Shown piece by piece: positions 13,960-22,500 of a stretch of 28,297 nucleotides of DNA. The notes below the pieces were generated by a model. It was not told the origin of the DNA and searched no databases. It saw only the letters and a list, made by a program, of their open reading frames with translations. The position numbers were made by a program, and so were the translations under genes. This DNA comes from Clostridiales bacterium (GTDB taxonomy: Bacteria > Bacillota > Clostridia > Christensenellales > Aristaeellaceae), in NCBI GenBank assembly GCA_004556395.1, contig SFHK01000059.1:1-28297 (forward strand), read 5' to 3'. How positions within the stretch are numbered: position 1 is the stretch's first letter; the number at the start of each line of letters is the position of its first letter.

Positions 13960-15057
13960 TTATCCGTCCACCTCCACCATGCGGATTTCCACGGTCTCGA
14001 ACCGCGTCTTGTTCCAGCAATCGAAGGCGCGCATGCGCAGCGTGGCGAAAGACGCAAGGTCGCCCGTTTCGATGGTTTCCATCTCGCGATACCGCCCGTC
14101 GCCCAGATCCTCCACGGTGCCGCCGGCCACGGAGCCGGGCTTCAGCCTTTCGCCGTTCTCGTCCAGAAATTCAAACACCAGTCCGTCGTCCGTCGCGCGG
14201 AGCATCAGCTCCCGATCGAGCACGGTGTACTCGATGGACGCGTACGCCGCCACGGGCGTCACGGTCAGCGTGACGGAATCCACGCGCACGCCTACGGACG
14301 GATACTCCGCCGGCTGCGCGTTCTTCAGCACGTGGTTGTTTTCGCTGTGCAGGTTCAGCGGGAAGCTCAGCGGCGCCCGCTCGACGAAGCCGTTCTTCTC
14401 CGGGCTGTACAGGCCGCAGTCCAGCGTCACGTTCAGCGTCTCCGGCGCGCCCTCCGGGTTGCCGAACAGCAGGAACACCGCGCGCCCGCCGTTCTCATAT
14501 ACGCAGCCGCCGCCGTCGAAGGTTGTGCTGTCGGCCGAGGGCGCCACGTTCACGTATTCCACGCGCGTGAACCCGTTCCGCTTCGCGTATTCGTCGATGG
14601 CCAGCCCCGGCCCGCCGGACCCCGCCGCGGAAATCTTGCAGCCCTGGTCGATTACCCAGACAAACATCACGCCCTCCTCCGTGGGCGCGGCCTCCACCAC
14701 GAGGTATACTCCGATGCCGTCATACAGCGCCTCGTTCACGGTGAACCGCACGCCCGTCAGCTCGCACGAAGCCAAACTCGTCTCGATCATCTCCGGATGC
14801 TTGTTCAGCCGGTTCTCGCCCATGCTGGCGTAGTAGCGCAGGAAGCGGTCGAGGCCGAACCACTCCGGATTCGTCGCCGCCAGCGCCGCGGCGGACAGCA
14901 GCAGAAGCGCCGCCGCCAGCGCCACAATTCGAGTCGCCTTTTTCATGTGTTTTCCCTCCTTCTGAAGTCGGAGAGAAGACAGCGTTTCGTTCACGCGCGA
15001 AACGAACGCCTCGTCGGGCTCGCCCAGCGCGCGCCTGAAATCATCCTTGCTTACCAT
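13960..15057 (-). CDS. Membrane anti-sigma factor / sensor paired with ECF sigma
   Basis: A 365-residue single-pass protein. Residues 1-37 are a short cytoplasmic part (DDFRRALGEPDEAFVSRVNE), 43-61 a transmembrane helix, and the rest an extracytoplasmic beta-rich region similar to DUF4179-like anti-sigma proteins of Clostridia. The first ATG (15057) follows GGGGAGGAG by 5 bases and overlaps the sigma gene's end by 7 bases. A second in-frame ATG at 14946 follows an even stronger AAGGAGGG by 7 bases and would give a 328-residue form starting just before the membrane helix, without the sigma-binding part. Anti-sigma function is inferred from the operon position and architecture. The stop is TAA at 13962-13960. 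Confidence 0.78.
   Translation of the reverse strand: MVSKDDFRRALGEPDEAFVSRVNETLSSLRLQKEGKHMKKATRIVALAAALLLLSAAALAATNPEWFGLDRFLRYYASMGENRLNKHPEMIETSLASCELTGVRFTVNEALYDGIGVYLVVEAAPTEEGVMFVWVIDQGCKISAAGSGGPGLAIDEYAKRNGFTRVEYVNVAPSADSTTFDGGGCVYENGGRAVFLLFGNPEGAPETLNVTLDCGLYSPEKNGFVERAPLSFPLNLHSENNHVLKNAQPAEYPSVGVRVDSVTLTVTPVAAYASIEYTVLDRELMLRATDDGLVFEFLDENGERLKPGSVAGGTVEDLGDGRYREMETIETGDLASFATLRMRAFDCWNKTRFETVEIRMVEVDG
14946..14961 (-). promoter_or_regulatory. Internal ribosome binding site and ATG within the anti-sigma gene
   Basis: AAGGAGGG (14961-14954) stands 7 bases before the in-frame ATG at 14946. The codons following give KKATR and a hydrophobic helix, which look like a normal signal-anchor start. 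Confidence 0.5.
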
Positions 15058-15527
15058 CGAATCTCCTCCCCGGATAACAGCTCCTTCAATTTCTCGCGCC
15101 CGCGCTTCATTCGCGTCTTCACCGTGCCCGGACGCGTGCCGAGCATGCGCGCGACCTCCTCCACGCGGTAGCCCTCAATGTAATGTAAAAGGATCGGCGT
15201 GCGCAGCCTTTCGTCCAGCATGAGCAGCGCGTCGTAAAGCGCCCTGTCGCCCGCTCGATCCGGCGCGGCGCGCTCCGGCATCGCCTCCTCCGGAAGAAAC
15301 CGCCGCTTCCGCTTCTGCATGCTGTGACAGACGTTCAGCAGAATGCGTATCACCCACGTGTCGAAATACGCCTCCTCGCGAAGCGCCCCCGCCTTCTCCC
15401 AAGCCCTGCGTAACGCCTCCTGTACCGCGTCCTCGCGATCGCACCCCTCGCGAAACTGCGAAGCGCAGACGCGATATAACACGGGCAAAAGCGCCGCAAT
15501 CCTGTCCGTAAACTCCTGGCTCGTCAT
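15051..15527 (-). CDS. ECF-type RNA polymerase sigma factor
   Basis: A 158-residue sigma-70 family protein with only regions 2 and 4. Region 2 includes CDREDAVQEALRRAWEKAGAL and FDTWVIRILLNVCHSMQKR; region 4 includes LDERLRTPILLHYIEGYRVEEVARMLGTRPGTVKTRMKRGREKL, with the recognition helix in the last part. AAGGAG (15540-15535) is 1 base from the ATG at 15533 and 7 bases from the ATG at 15527, so the second is chosen. It ends 7 bases inside the anti-sigma gene, so production of the pair is coupled. No clear autoregulatory promoter was found upstream; the stimulus and regulon are unknown. Confidence 0.92.
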   Translation of the reverse strand: MTSQEFTDRIAALLPVLYRVCASQFREGCDREDAVQEALRRAWEKAGALREEAYFDTWVIRILLNVCHSMQKRKRRFLPEEAMPERAAPDRAGDRALYDALLMLDERLRTPILLHYIEGYRVEEVARMLGTRPGTVKTRMKRGREKLKELLSGEEIRW

Positions 15528-15654
15528 GTACATGCTCCTTCGTTTTCCTGACCGGTCACCAGTTAGACCTTTAAACCCGCCCTCCGGTTTTTGGAATCAG
15601 AAAAAAATTTCATCCGAATATTCTCCGCCCTCGCGCAGTCGGCTCCAAAAAATA

Positions 15655-16190
15655 CCCCAAGCCCCGTCGGGAACCAGCACCTCCGCCAGAACACCCCCCG
15701 GGAGAGCGCGAGAGGGTTGCACCCTCTCGCACCCCGTCCCCGAGGGGCTGTAGGGGAGCGGAGCGCCCCGTGTCCCGCGTCGTCGGAACTCAAATTCCTC
15801 AAAAGAATATCCCGCATCGTCGGAAACCAATCCATCAAAAGAACAGCCCCCGGGAGAGCGCGAGAGGGTCGCACCCTCTCGCACCCCGTCCCCGAGGGGC
15901 TGTAGGGGAGCGGAGCGCCCCACGCCCGCGCCGTCGGAAACAAAAGCCATCAAAAGCACAGCCCGCATCGTCGGCAACCACCCCCTCAAAAGAACAGCCC
16001 CGGGGAGAGCGCGAGAGGGTCGCACCCTCTCGCACCTCATCCCCGAGGGGGTGTAGGGGAGCAGAGCGCCCCACGCCCGTGCCGTCGGAAACAAAATTCC
16101 TCAAAAAAAACAGCCTGCATCATCGGGAACCCCAATCCCCGCTAAAACAGCCCCGGGAGAGCGCGAGAGGGTCGCACCCTCTCGAATTTC
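15655..16190. repeat. 152-bp tandem array upstream of plsX
   Basis: Units starting at GGGAGAGCGCGAGAGGGT occur at 15700, 15852, 16003 and 16155 (spacings 152, 151, 152); the last is cut short near 16190 and a partial unit precedes the first. Each unit holds a hairpin, GAGAGGGTCGCACCCTCTC or a loop variant, a CCCCGAGGGG palindrome, GGGGAGCGGAGCGCCCC, and two copies of a roughly 38-bp AT-richer piece (CGTCGGAAACAAA ... CTCAAAAG). Because the spacing is not a multiple of three, the same translated sequence moves to a new frame in each unit, so I treat it as non-coding. No gene is seen in 15541-16342. Confidence 0.9.
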
Positions 16191-16215
16191 CAATTCCCAC
16201 AGGGGGTGGCAGTGG

Positions 16216-16235
16216 CGGGGGAGCTTGCTCCCCCG
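16216..16235. repeat. GGGGGAGC hairpin, copy A
   Basis: CGGGGGAGC and GCTCCCCCG separated by TT. The same arms occur at 28184-28204, suggesting a dispersed small palindrome in this genome. Confidence 0.6.
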
Positions 16236-16276
16236 TCCACCTCTCGCGCGGCGCTTCCCCGTCCACATCACTTAAT

Positions 16277-16305
16277 TTGACAACGCCCATAAAAGCGGTT
16301 ACAAT
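16277..16305 (+). promoter_or_regulatory. Sigma-A-type promoter of the plsX operon
   Basis: TTGACA (16277-16282), a 17-nt spacer and TACAAT (16300-16305), ending 37 bases before the plsX start. I saw no FapR-type palindrome around it. Confidence 0.88.
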
Positions 16306-16342
16306 AGACACTGGTGTTTTATGCCGGAGGGAGGAACTACAT

Positions 16343-17371
16343 GTGAAGCAAATCATCATTGCCGTGGACGCCATGGGCGGGGACAACGCGCCGGGGGCGG
16401 TTGTCCGGGGGTGTCTTTCCGCGCTGCGCGCGCATGATGATCTGGCCATCCGTCTGTTCGGCCGTGCGGAGGCTGTCCGTCCGCTGCTGGAGGAGGCCGG
16501 GAGCGAGAAGAGCCGAATCGAGCTGATCGACGCGCCCGATGAGATCACCATGCACGACGAGCCGATGCTGGCGGTGCGCCGCAAGACGGAGTCCTCCATG
16601 GTGAAGGCGCTGATGGACGTGCGCGAGAAGCGCGCGGACGCGGTGGTTTCGGCGGGCTCGACGGGCGCATTGTTTCTGGGCGGCATGGCGTATGTGCGCG
16701 TGGTGCGCGGCATCGACCGTCCGGCGCTGGCGCCGGTGCTGCCGGGTCTCAACAAGCCCTTCCTGCTGATCGACTCCGGCGCGAACGCGGACTGTCAGCC
16801 CCGTTATCTTCTGCAGTTCGGCCTGATGGGCTCGGTGTACATGAACCGCGTGCTGGGCGTGAAAACGCCGGACGTAGGTCTTGTGAACATCGGCGCGGAG
16901 GACGCCAAGGGCAACAGGCTGGTGAAGGAAGCCTACCACCTGATGAGCGCGCAGACGGTCTATCATTTCGCCGGAAACTGCGAAGCCCGGGACGTGCAGT
17001 TCGGCAATTTCGACGTGGTGGTCACCGACGGCTTCACCGGAAACGTGATTCTGAAATACGCCGAGGGTCTCACGAGCGTGCTGTTCAAGCAGATGAAGCT
17101 CGCGGCGAAATCCTCCGTGCGCGCGAAGCTGGGCGGACTGCTTCTGAAGCCCGCGCTTTCGTCGCTGCGCGAAAAAATGAACGCCGACGAATACGGCGGC
17201 GCGCCGCTGATCGGGCTGGAGGGCACGGTCGTGAAGGCGCACGGCTCGTCGAACGATTTTGCCTTCGGGAAGGCCGTGGAGCAGGCCCGGCTGATGGTGC
17301 TGCGCGACGTGACCGGCCGCATCCGCGAAGGGCTCGCCGAGATTTCGGCGGGCGAAGCATCCCGCGTATAA
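16343..17371 (+). CDS. plsX: Phosphate acyltransferase PlsX
   Basis: A 342-residue peripheral membrane enzyme that makes acyl-phosphate from acyl-ACP for phosphatidic acid synthesis. The protein begins with the family hallmark IIIAVDAMGGDNAPGAVVRG. Other typical segments are AVRRKTESSMVKALM, DAVVSAGSTGALFLGGMAYV, LLIDSGANADCQPRYLLQFG, VGLVNIGAEDAKGN and VVTDGFTGNVILKYAEG. The GTG start at 16343 is 8 bases after GGAGGGAGG, and an upstream in-frame extension runs through repeat DNA and is rejected. acpP follows 37 bases later, consistent with the usual plsX-acpP-rnc operon. Length fits the family. Confidence 0.96.
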   Translation: MKQIIIAVDAMGGDNAPGAVVRGCLSALRAHDDLAIRLFGRAEAVRPLLEEAGSEKSRIELIDAPDEITMHDEPMLAVRRKTESSMVKALMDVREKRADAVVSAGSTGALFLGGMAYVRVVRGIDRPALAPVLPGLNKPFLLIDSGANADCQPRYLLQFGLMGSVYMNRVLGVKTPDVGLVNIGAEDAKGNRLVKEAYHLMSAQTVYHFAGNCEARDVQFGNFDVVVTDGFTGNVILKYAEGLTSVLFKQMKLAAKSSVRAKLGGLLLKPALSSLREKMNADEYGGAPLIGLEGTVVKAHGSSNDFAFGKAVEQARLMVLRDVTGRIREGLAEISAGEASRV

Positions 17372-17408
17372 CGAATTTCTACTATATACATTTAGGAGGC
17401 GCTTTTCC

Positions 17409-17651
17409 ATGACGTACAACGAAATTTTTGACAAGGTTGCCGAACTGATCGTCGCTCAGCTGCCCGTGACCATCGAGCAGGTAAAGCCGGAGTCCAGGCT
17501 GGTGGAGGATCTGGGCGCGGACAGCGCGAACGTGATGATCCTTGTGTTCGACCTCGAGCGCGAGTTCGACATTCAGGTGGACAACGACGCGCTGGCCGGC
17601 GTGCACACGGTGGACGACATTGTGAAGTACCTCGAGAAGGCCGTCGGCTGA
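17409..17651 (+). CDS. acpP: Acyl carrier protein
   Basis: An 80-residue acidic four-helix protein that carries fatty acyl chains on 4'-phosphopantetheine. The attachment serine is S39 in EDLGADSANVMILVFDLEREF. The usual motif is DSL; here Ala follows the serine, and the position of the widely conserved Glu five residues after the serine is Ile (I44), so the partner-contact face differs from E. coli ACP. TAGGAGGCG precedes the ATG. The stop codon overlaps the rnc start (TGATG). Function is secure because of position and fold; whether the variant motif is lineage-typical I cannot check. Confidence 0.94.
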   Translation: MTYNEIFDKVAELIVAQLPVTIEQVKPESRLVEDLGADSANVMILVFDLEREFDIQVDNDALAGVHTVDDIVKYLEKAVG

Positions 17652-18325
17652 TGGACGAGGTAGAGGCCCATCTGGGCTATGCATTCCATGACCGGGCGCT
17701 GCTGGAAGCGGCGCTCACCCATCCCTCCTACGGCGGCGACCATCGCGTTCCGCATTATCAGCGGCTCGAGTTTCTGGGCGACGCCGTATTTGAGCTGCGC
17801 GTAAGCGAGCGCCTGTACGCCGCCTTCCCGCAGCTGCCGGAGGGCAACCTCACGCGCATGCGCGCCGACCTCGTGTGCGAAGCGTCGCTTTCCAAGGCGG
17901 CGCGGCGGCTGGGTCTGGCGGAGCGCATCCGGCTTTCGGTGGGCGAGGAACGCACCGGCGGGCGGAAGAAGCCGTCCATCCTGTGCGACGTGATGGAAGC
18001 CGTGGTCGGCGCGGTGTATCTGGACGGCGGCCGGGACGCGGCCAACGCGCTGATCGAGCGCGCCATCGGCGCGGACATCGATTCCGCCCGCCCCGCCGAG
18101 GATCATCTGGACGCGAAAAGCCGCCTGCAGGGCATCCTGCAAAGCGGCGGACGCATGCCGGTGTACGAGCTGATCGAGCGCAGCGGCCCCGACCATATGC
18201 CACTGTTCCGCTTCCGCGTGTCGGCAGACGGCGAAGCGCTGGGCGAGGGCGCGGGTCACAGCAAGCAGCAGGCGCAGATCGCCGCCGCGGAAGCCGCGCT
18301 GGCGCGTCTCCGCGCGGGCGCGTGA
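17651..18325 (+). CDS. rnc: Ribonuclease III
   Basis: A 224-residue double-strand RNA endonuclease for rRNA and mRNA processing. The catalytic signature RLEFLGDAV (38-46, with E40 and D44) and the second acidic pair D113 and E116 in CDVMEAVVGAVYLDGG are intact. The C-terminal double-stranded-RNA-binding domain (about 152-222) includes KSRLQGILQ, PVYELIERSGPDHMPLFRFRV and GHSKQQAQIAAAEAAL. It starts with ATG overlapping the acpP stop by one base. Its last 17 bases and the following 6 (18309-18331) recur exactly at 18881-18903 within the downstream array. Confidence 0.96.
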   Translation: MDEVEAHLGYAFHDRALLEAALTHPSYGGDHRVPHYQRLEFLGDAVFELRVSERLYAAFPQLPEGNLTRMRADLVCEASLSKAARRLGLAERIRLSVGEERTGGRKKPSILCDVMEAVVGAVYLDGGRDAANALIERAIGADIDSARPAEDHLDAKSRLQGILQSGGRMPVYELIERSGPDHMPLFRFRVSADGEALGEGAGHSKQQAQIAAAEAALARLRAGA

Positions 18326-18330
18326 CGCGG

Positions 18331-19490
18331 GTAAACCCTCCGAACCAACCGGCGCGCGTCCGGCGACGCGGCGCTCCCGCGGATTGGGGCGCGGCGAAAC
18401 GCGGGGCGCGGAAAACCATGGCGGATGTGGACGCGTGGGTACGCGACGCGGGAAAACTTCCGAACTGACCGGCGCGCGTCTGGTGACGCGGCGCTCTCGC
18501 GGATTGGGACGCGGCGAAGCGCGGGGTGCGGAAGAACGCGGCGGCTGTGGATGCGTGGGTACGCGACGCGGGAACCCTTTCGAACCGACCGACGCGCGTC
18601 TGGCAACGCGGTGCTCCCGCGGATTGGGACGCGGCGAAGCGCGGGGCGCGGAAAACCATAGCGGCTGTGGACGCGTGGGTACGCGACGCGGGAAAACTTC
18701 CGAACTGACCGGCGCGCGTCTGCGACGCGGCGCGGGGTGCGGAAGAACGCGGCGGCTGTGGCCGCATAGGCGCGCGGCGCGGGAAATCTTCCGAACCGAC
18801 CGGCGCGCGTCTGGTGACGCGGCGCTCTCGCGGATTGGGACGCGGCGAAGCGCCGGGCGCGGAAGATCACGGCGGCTGGTTCCGCGCGGGCGCGTGACGC
18901 GGGAAACCACGGCGGCTGTGGACGCGTGGGCGCACGGCGTGGGAAACCTTCTGAACTGACCGGCGCGCATCTGGTGACGCGGCGCTCTCGCGGATTGGGA
19001 CGCGGCGAAGCGCGGGCGCGGAAACCCATAGCGGCTGTGAACGCGTGGGCGCACGGCGTGGGAAACCTTCCGAAGCGACCGGCGCGCGTCTGCCGACGCG
19101 GCGCGGGGTGCGGAAGAACGCGGCGGTTGTGGCCGCGTGGGCGCACGGCGTGGGAAACCTTCCGAACTGACCGGCGCGCGTCTGCCGACGCGGCGCGGGG
19201 TGCGGAAGAACGCGGCGGCTGTGGCCGCATAGGCGCGCGGCGTGGTAAACCCTCCGAACCGACCGGCGCGCGTCTGGCGGCGCGGTGCTCCCGCGGATTG
19301 GGACGCAGCGAAGCGCCGGGCGCGGAAGATCACGGCGGCTGGTGCCGCGCGGACGCGTGACGCGGAAAACCACGGCGGCTGTGGACGCGTGGGCGCACGG
19401 CGCGGGAAACCCTCCGAAGCGACCGGCGCGCGTCTGGTGACGCGGCGCTCTCGCGGATTGGGACGCGGCGAAGCGCGGGGCGCGTGATCT
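18331..19490. repeat. Modular tandem repeat array between rnc and smc
   Basis: Ten units are marked by CCGAACTGACCGGCGCGCGT or close variants at 18340, 18460, 18580, 18700, 18791, 18951, 19070, 19162, 19254 and 19414. Spacings are 120, 120, 120, 91, 160, 119, 92, 92 and 160. The 120-bp unit can be read as A (CCGAAC ... GACGCGG), B (CTCTCGCGGATTGGGACGCG ... AAGC) and C (GCGGAAGAACGCGGCGGCTG ... ). The 92-bp class lacks B, and the 160-bp class has an extra C-like piece. As 91, 92 and 160 are not multiples of three, no frame is conserved; the long open frames on both strands here reflect high GC. No gene is supported in 18326-19525. Confidence 0.92.
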
Positions 19491-19525
19491 ACGGATTCCT
19501 CTATGAAATGGAGTAAGCACACAAA

Positions 19526-22500
19526 TTGCGACTGAAGAAACTCTACATTCACGGCTTTAAATCCTTTGCCGACCGGGTGGAGATGACGTTTGAGCACGGC
19601 GTGACCGGCGTCGTCGGCCCCAACGGCTGCGGAAAAAGCAACATATCCGACGCGGTTCGCTGGGTATTGGGCGAGCAGAGCGCGCGCCAGCTTCGCGGCT
19701 CCAGGATGGAGGACGTCATTTTCAACGGCACCGAAAAGCGCCGCCGCATGGCGTACTGCGAGGTGACGCTGACGTTCGACAACGAGGATCACTCGCTGCC
19801 GTCCGACTACACCGAGGTCGCGGTCACGCGGCGCGTGTTCCGCACCGGCGAAAGCGAATACCTGCTCAACGGCGCGGCCTGCCGCCTGAAGGACGTGGTG
19901 GATCTGTTCCGCGACACCGGCATCGGGCGCGACGGCTATTCCATCGTGGGGCAGGGGCGCGTGGGCGAGATTCTGTCCCAGAAGAGCGAGGATCGCCGTC
20001 AGGTGTTTGAAGAGGCGGCGGGCATCGTCAAATACAAGGCGCGCAAGTCAGAGGCCGAAAAGCGGCTGGACAACACCGAGCAGAACCTGTCGCGCATAGC
20101 GGACATTATCAGCGAGCTGGAATCGCGATTGGAGCCGCTGCGCCTTCAGAGCGAAGACGCGCGCAAGTACCTCGCCATGCGCGAGGAGCAGAAGGGGCTC
20201 GACCTGAACGTATTTTTGATTCGCAGCGAGCGCTATCAGGAGAAGATCGCCGAATTGCGCCTGACGGCGGAGAACATGCGCGAAACGCTGGCGCAGAACG
20301 AGCGCGAGCAGCAGGCGCTGAACGAGCGTCGCGAAAGCGTGCAGAACCAGCTGAGCGAGCGCGAGGAAAAGGCCGCCGAGCTGCGCGAAAGCCTGCAGGC
20401 GCTGATTCAGGAGGTTGAGGCGCAGGAGGGGCAGGCGAACGTCCTGCGCGAGCGTCTGGCCGCGTCCCGCCGCGAGCAGGCGCGCGTGGAGGACGAAAAG
20501 CGCGCCGCCGAAGAGGGCGAAACCGGCATGCGCCGCCGCATCGAAACGCTGGAGGGCGAAATCGCCCGCGAGGGCGAAGGGGTCGCGGCGCGCGAGGAGC
20601 GGCAGACTGCGCTCGACCGCGCGCTGGAGGAAGCCGAAGCCGCCGCCGCGCGGCTGGAGACGGAGGCGGAGGACGCAAAGGAGCGCGTGATCCGCTTTAT
20701 GAACGACATGGGCGACGTGAAGAGCGAGCAGGCGCGCCTGACCGCGCTGGGCGAGGCCATCGACCGCCAGCTCACGTCCCTGTCCGCGGGCGCGGAGGAG
20801 GACAGCCGCGTGACGGCCGACCTCAGGCGCGCCGTTGAGGACGCGGAGGGCGTCTGGGACGAGGAAAACGACCGCCTGAAGGCGCTGAACGAGGCCGCGC
20901 GGGAGATTTCCGAGCGCACGCGCCGGGCGGGCGAGGAATACGAGCGCCTGACGGCGGAATCGCAGAAGCTGCTTTCGATCAAGCAGGAGCTGGGCAGCCG
21001 TCTCAAGCTGCTCACCGAGATGCAGCGCGACTATGAGGGCTACAACCTGTCCGTCAAGCAGGTACTGATGGAAGCGGAGCGCCGCGGCGGAGCCGGGGTG
21101 CACGGCGTTGTGGCCTCGATTCTGCACGCGCCGCAGAGGCTGGAGCGCGCGCTGGACATGGTGCTGGGCGGCACGCTTCAGAACGTCGTCGTCGACCGAG
21201 ACGAGGACGCGAAGGCCATGATCGAATACTTAAAGCGCAACCGCTATGGCCGCGCCACGTTCCTGCCCATTTCCTCCATCCGCGGCCGCACGCTGGACAT
21301 GGGCGAGCGCAGGGTTCTGAGCATGCCCGGCTGCGTGGGTCTGGCTTCCGAGATGGTCACCTATGACCCCATCTACCGCGGCATCGTGGAAAATCTTCTG
21401 GGGCGCACGGTGATTGCCGAGGATCTGAACAGCGGCATCGCCATTCAGCGCGCGGGGCGGTATCAGTTCCGTCTGGTGACGCTGGACGGCGACGTGATGC
21501 ATTCCGGCGGCTCGATGACCGGCGGAAGCGTGCAGTCGCGCATGACGAGCCTTCTGTCGCGCGAGCGCGAAATCACCGAGAGCACCGAGAACATGAAAAA
21601 GCTCACCGAGAAGCTCGCGCAGGCGCAGAATCAGCTGAAAAAGGGCGAGGAGGAGCGCGCCGCGCTCAAGAAGGAGCGCGCGCAGCTGTTCGACGACGTG
21701 CATCAGCAGGAAATCGCGGTCACCCGCGCCGAGGATCATCTGGCGCGCGCCCGCGAGGAGCTGAACGGCCACACCGGCCGCGCCGCCCGCGTGAACGAGG
21801 CGCGCGCGCAGCTGGCCGAGCAGAAGGCGGAAATTCTGTCTCAGCTGGACGCGCTGGGGCAGCGCCGCGAGACCACCGAGGACGAGGGCGAGGCGCTGCG
21901 CAAAAAGGCGCAGGCGCTTCAGGCCAGCCTTTCCGAAAAGCGCGCGGCCTTGAACGCGCAGCGGCAGGAGGCCGGCGACGCGCGCGTGGCGCTGGCCACG
22001 GCGAAGCGCGGCTTCGAGGTGCTGAAGCAGGATCTTTCGCGCCTGAACGCCCAGAAGGGCGACGCCGCCCGCGCGCTGGCCGAGGCCGCCGAATCGCTTC
22101 GCGCGCTCGCCTGTCGCCTGAAGGCCGACGAGGAAGCGTTGACGACCGAGGAGGGCCGTCTGGAGCTGGCGCGCAGGGGCTTAAACGGCGCGCGCGAGGA
22201 CTTCCAGCGGGCGGACGAAAGCCGCCTGAAGGCGCAGACGGAGCTGAAGGAAATCAGCGAGAGCGCCGAGCGCCTGCGCGTGGCCACCGAGGAATTCACC
22301 GACCGCAGTCACCGCGCCGAAATGGCGCTTTCCCGCGCGGAGAACGATCTGGAGCAGATGACCGCGCGCATCTGGGAGGACTACCAGCTGACATACGAGG
22401 GCGCGGAGCCGTTCCGCGACCCGGATTTCAAGCTGGCCGAAAGCGAAAAGCGGCTGAACACGCTGCGCGCCGCCATCCGCGCGATGGGGCCGGTCAACGT

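Noticed and set aside
15563..16104. Repeated short minus-strand frames (MFPTARAWGA type) in the 152-bp array
   Set aside because: The same peptide appears in different frames in successive units because 152 is not a multiple of three.
16260..16342. FapR operator at the plsX promoter
   Set aside because: No sequence like the known FapR palindrome is present around the -35/-10 boxes or leader.
18384..19360. Plus-strand open frames inside the array that give repeated RRASGDAALSR-like peptides
   Set aside because: The frames shift at the 91-, 92- and 160-base units, and several frames are open at once, so there is no sign of coding selection.
15655..19490. CRISPR arrays as an explanation of the two tandem arrays
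   Set aside because: Units of 92-160 bases repeat along nearly their whole length, there are no unique spacers of uniform size between short repeats, and no cas genes are present.
17573..19792. 739-codon open frame on the minus strand across rnc and the repeat array
   Set aside because: It is antisense to rnc and the start of smc, is dominated by Arg/Pro/Ala repeats, has no ribosome site, and crosses repeats whose lengths are not multiples of three. High GC removes stop codons here.
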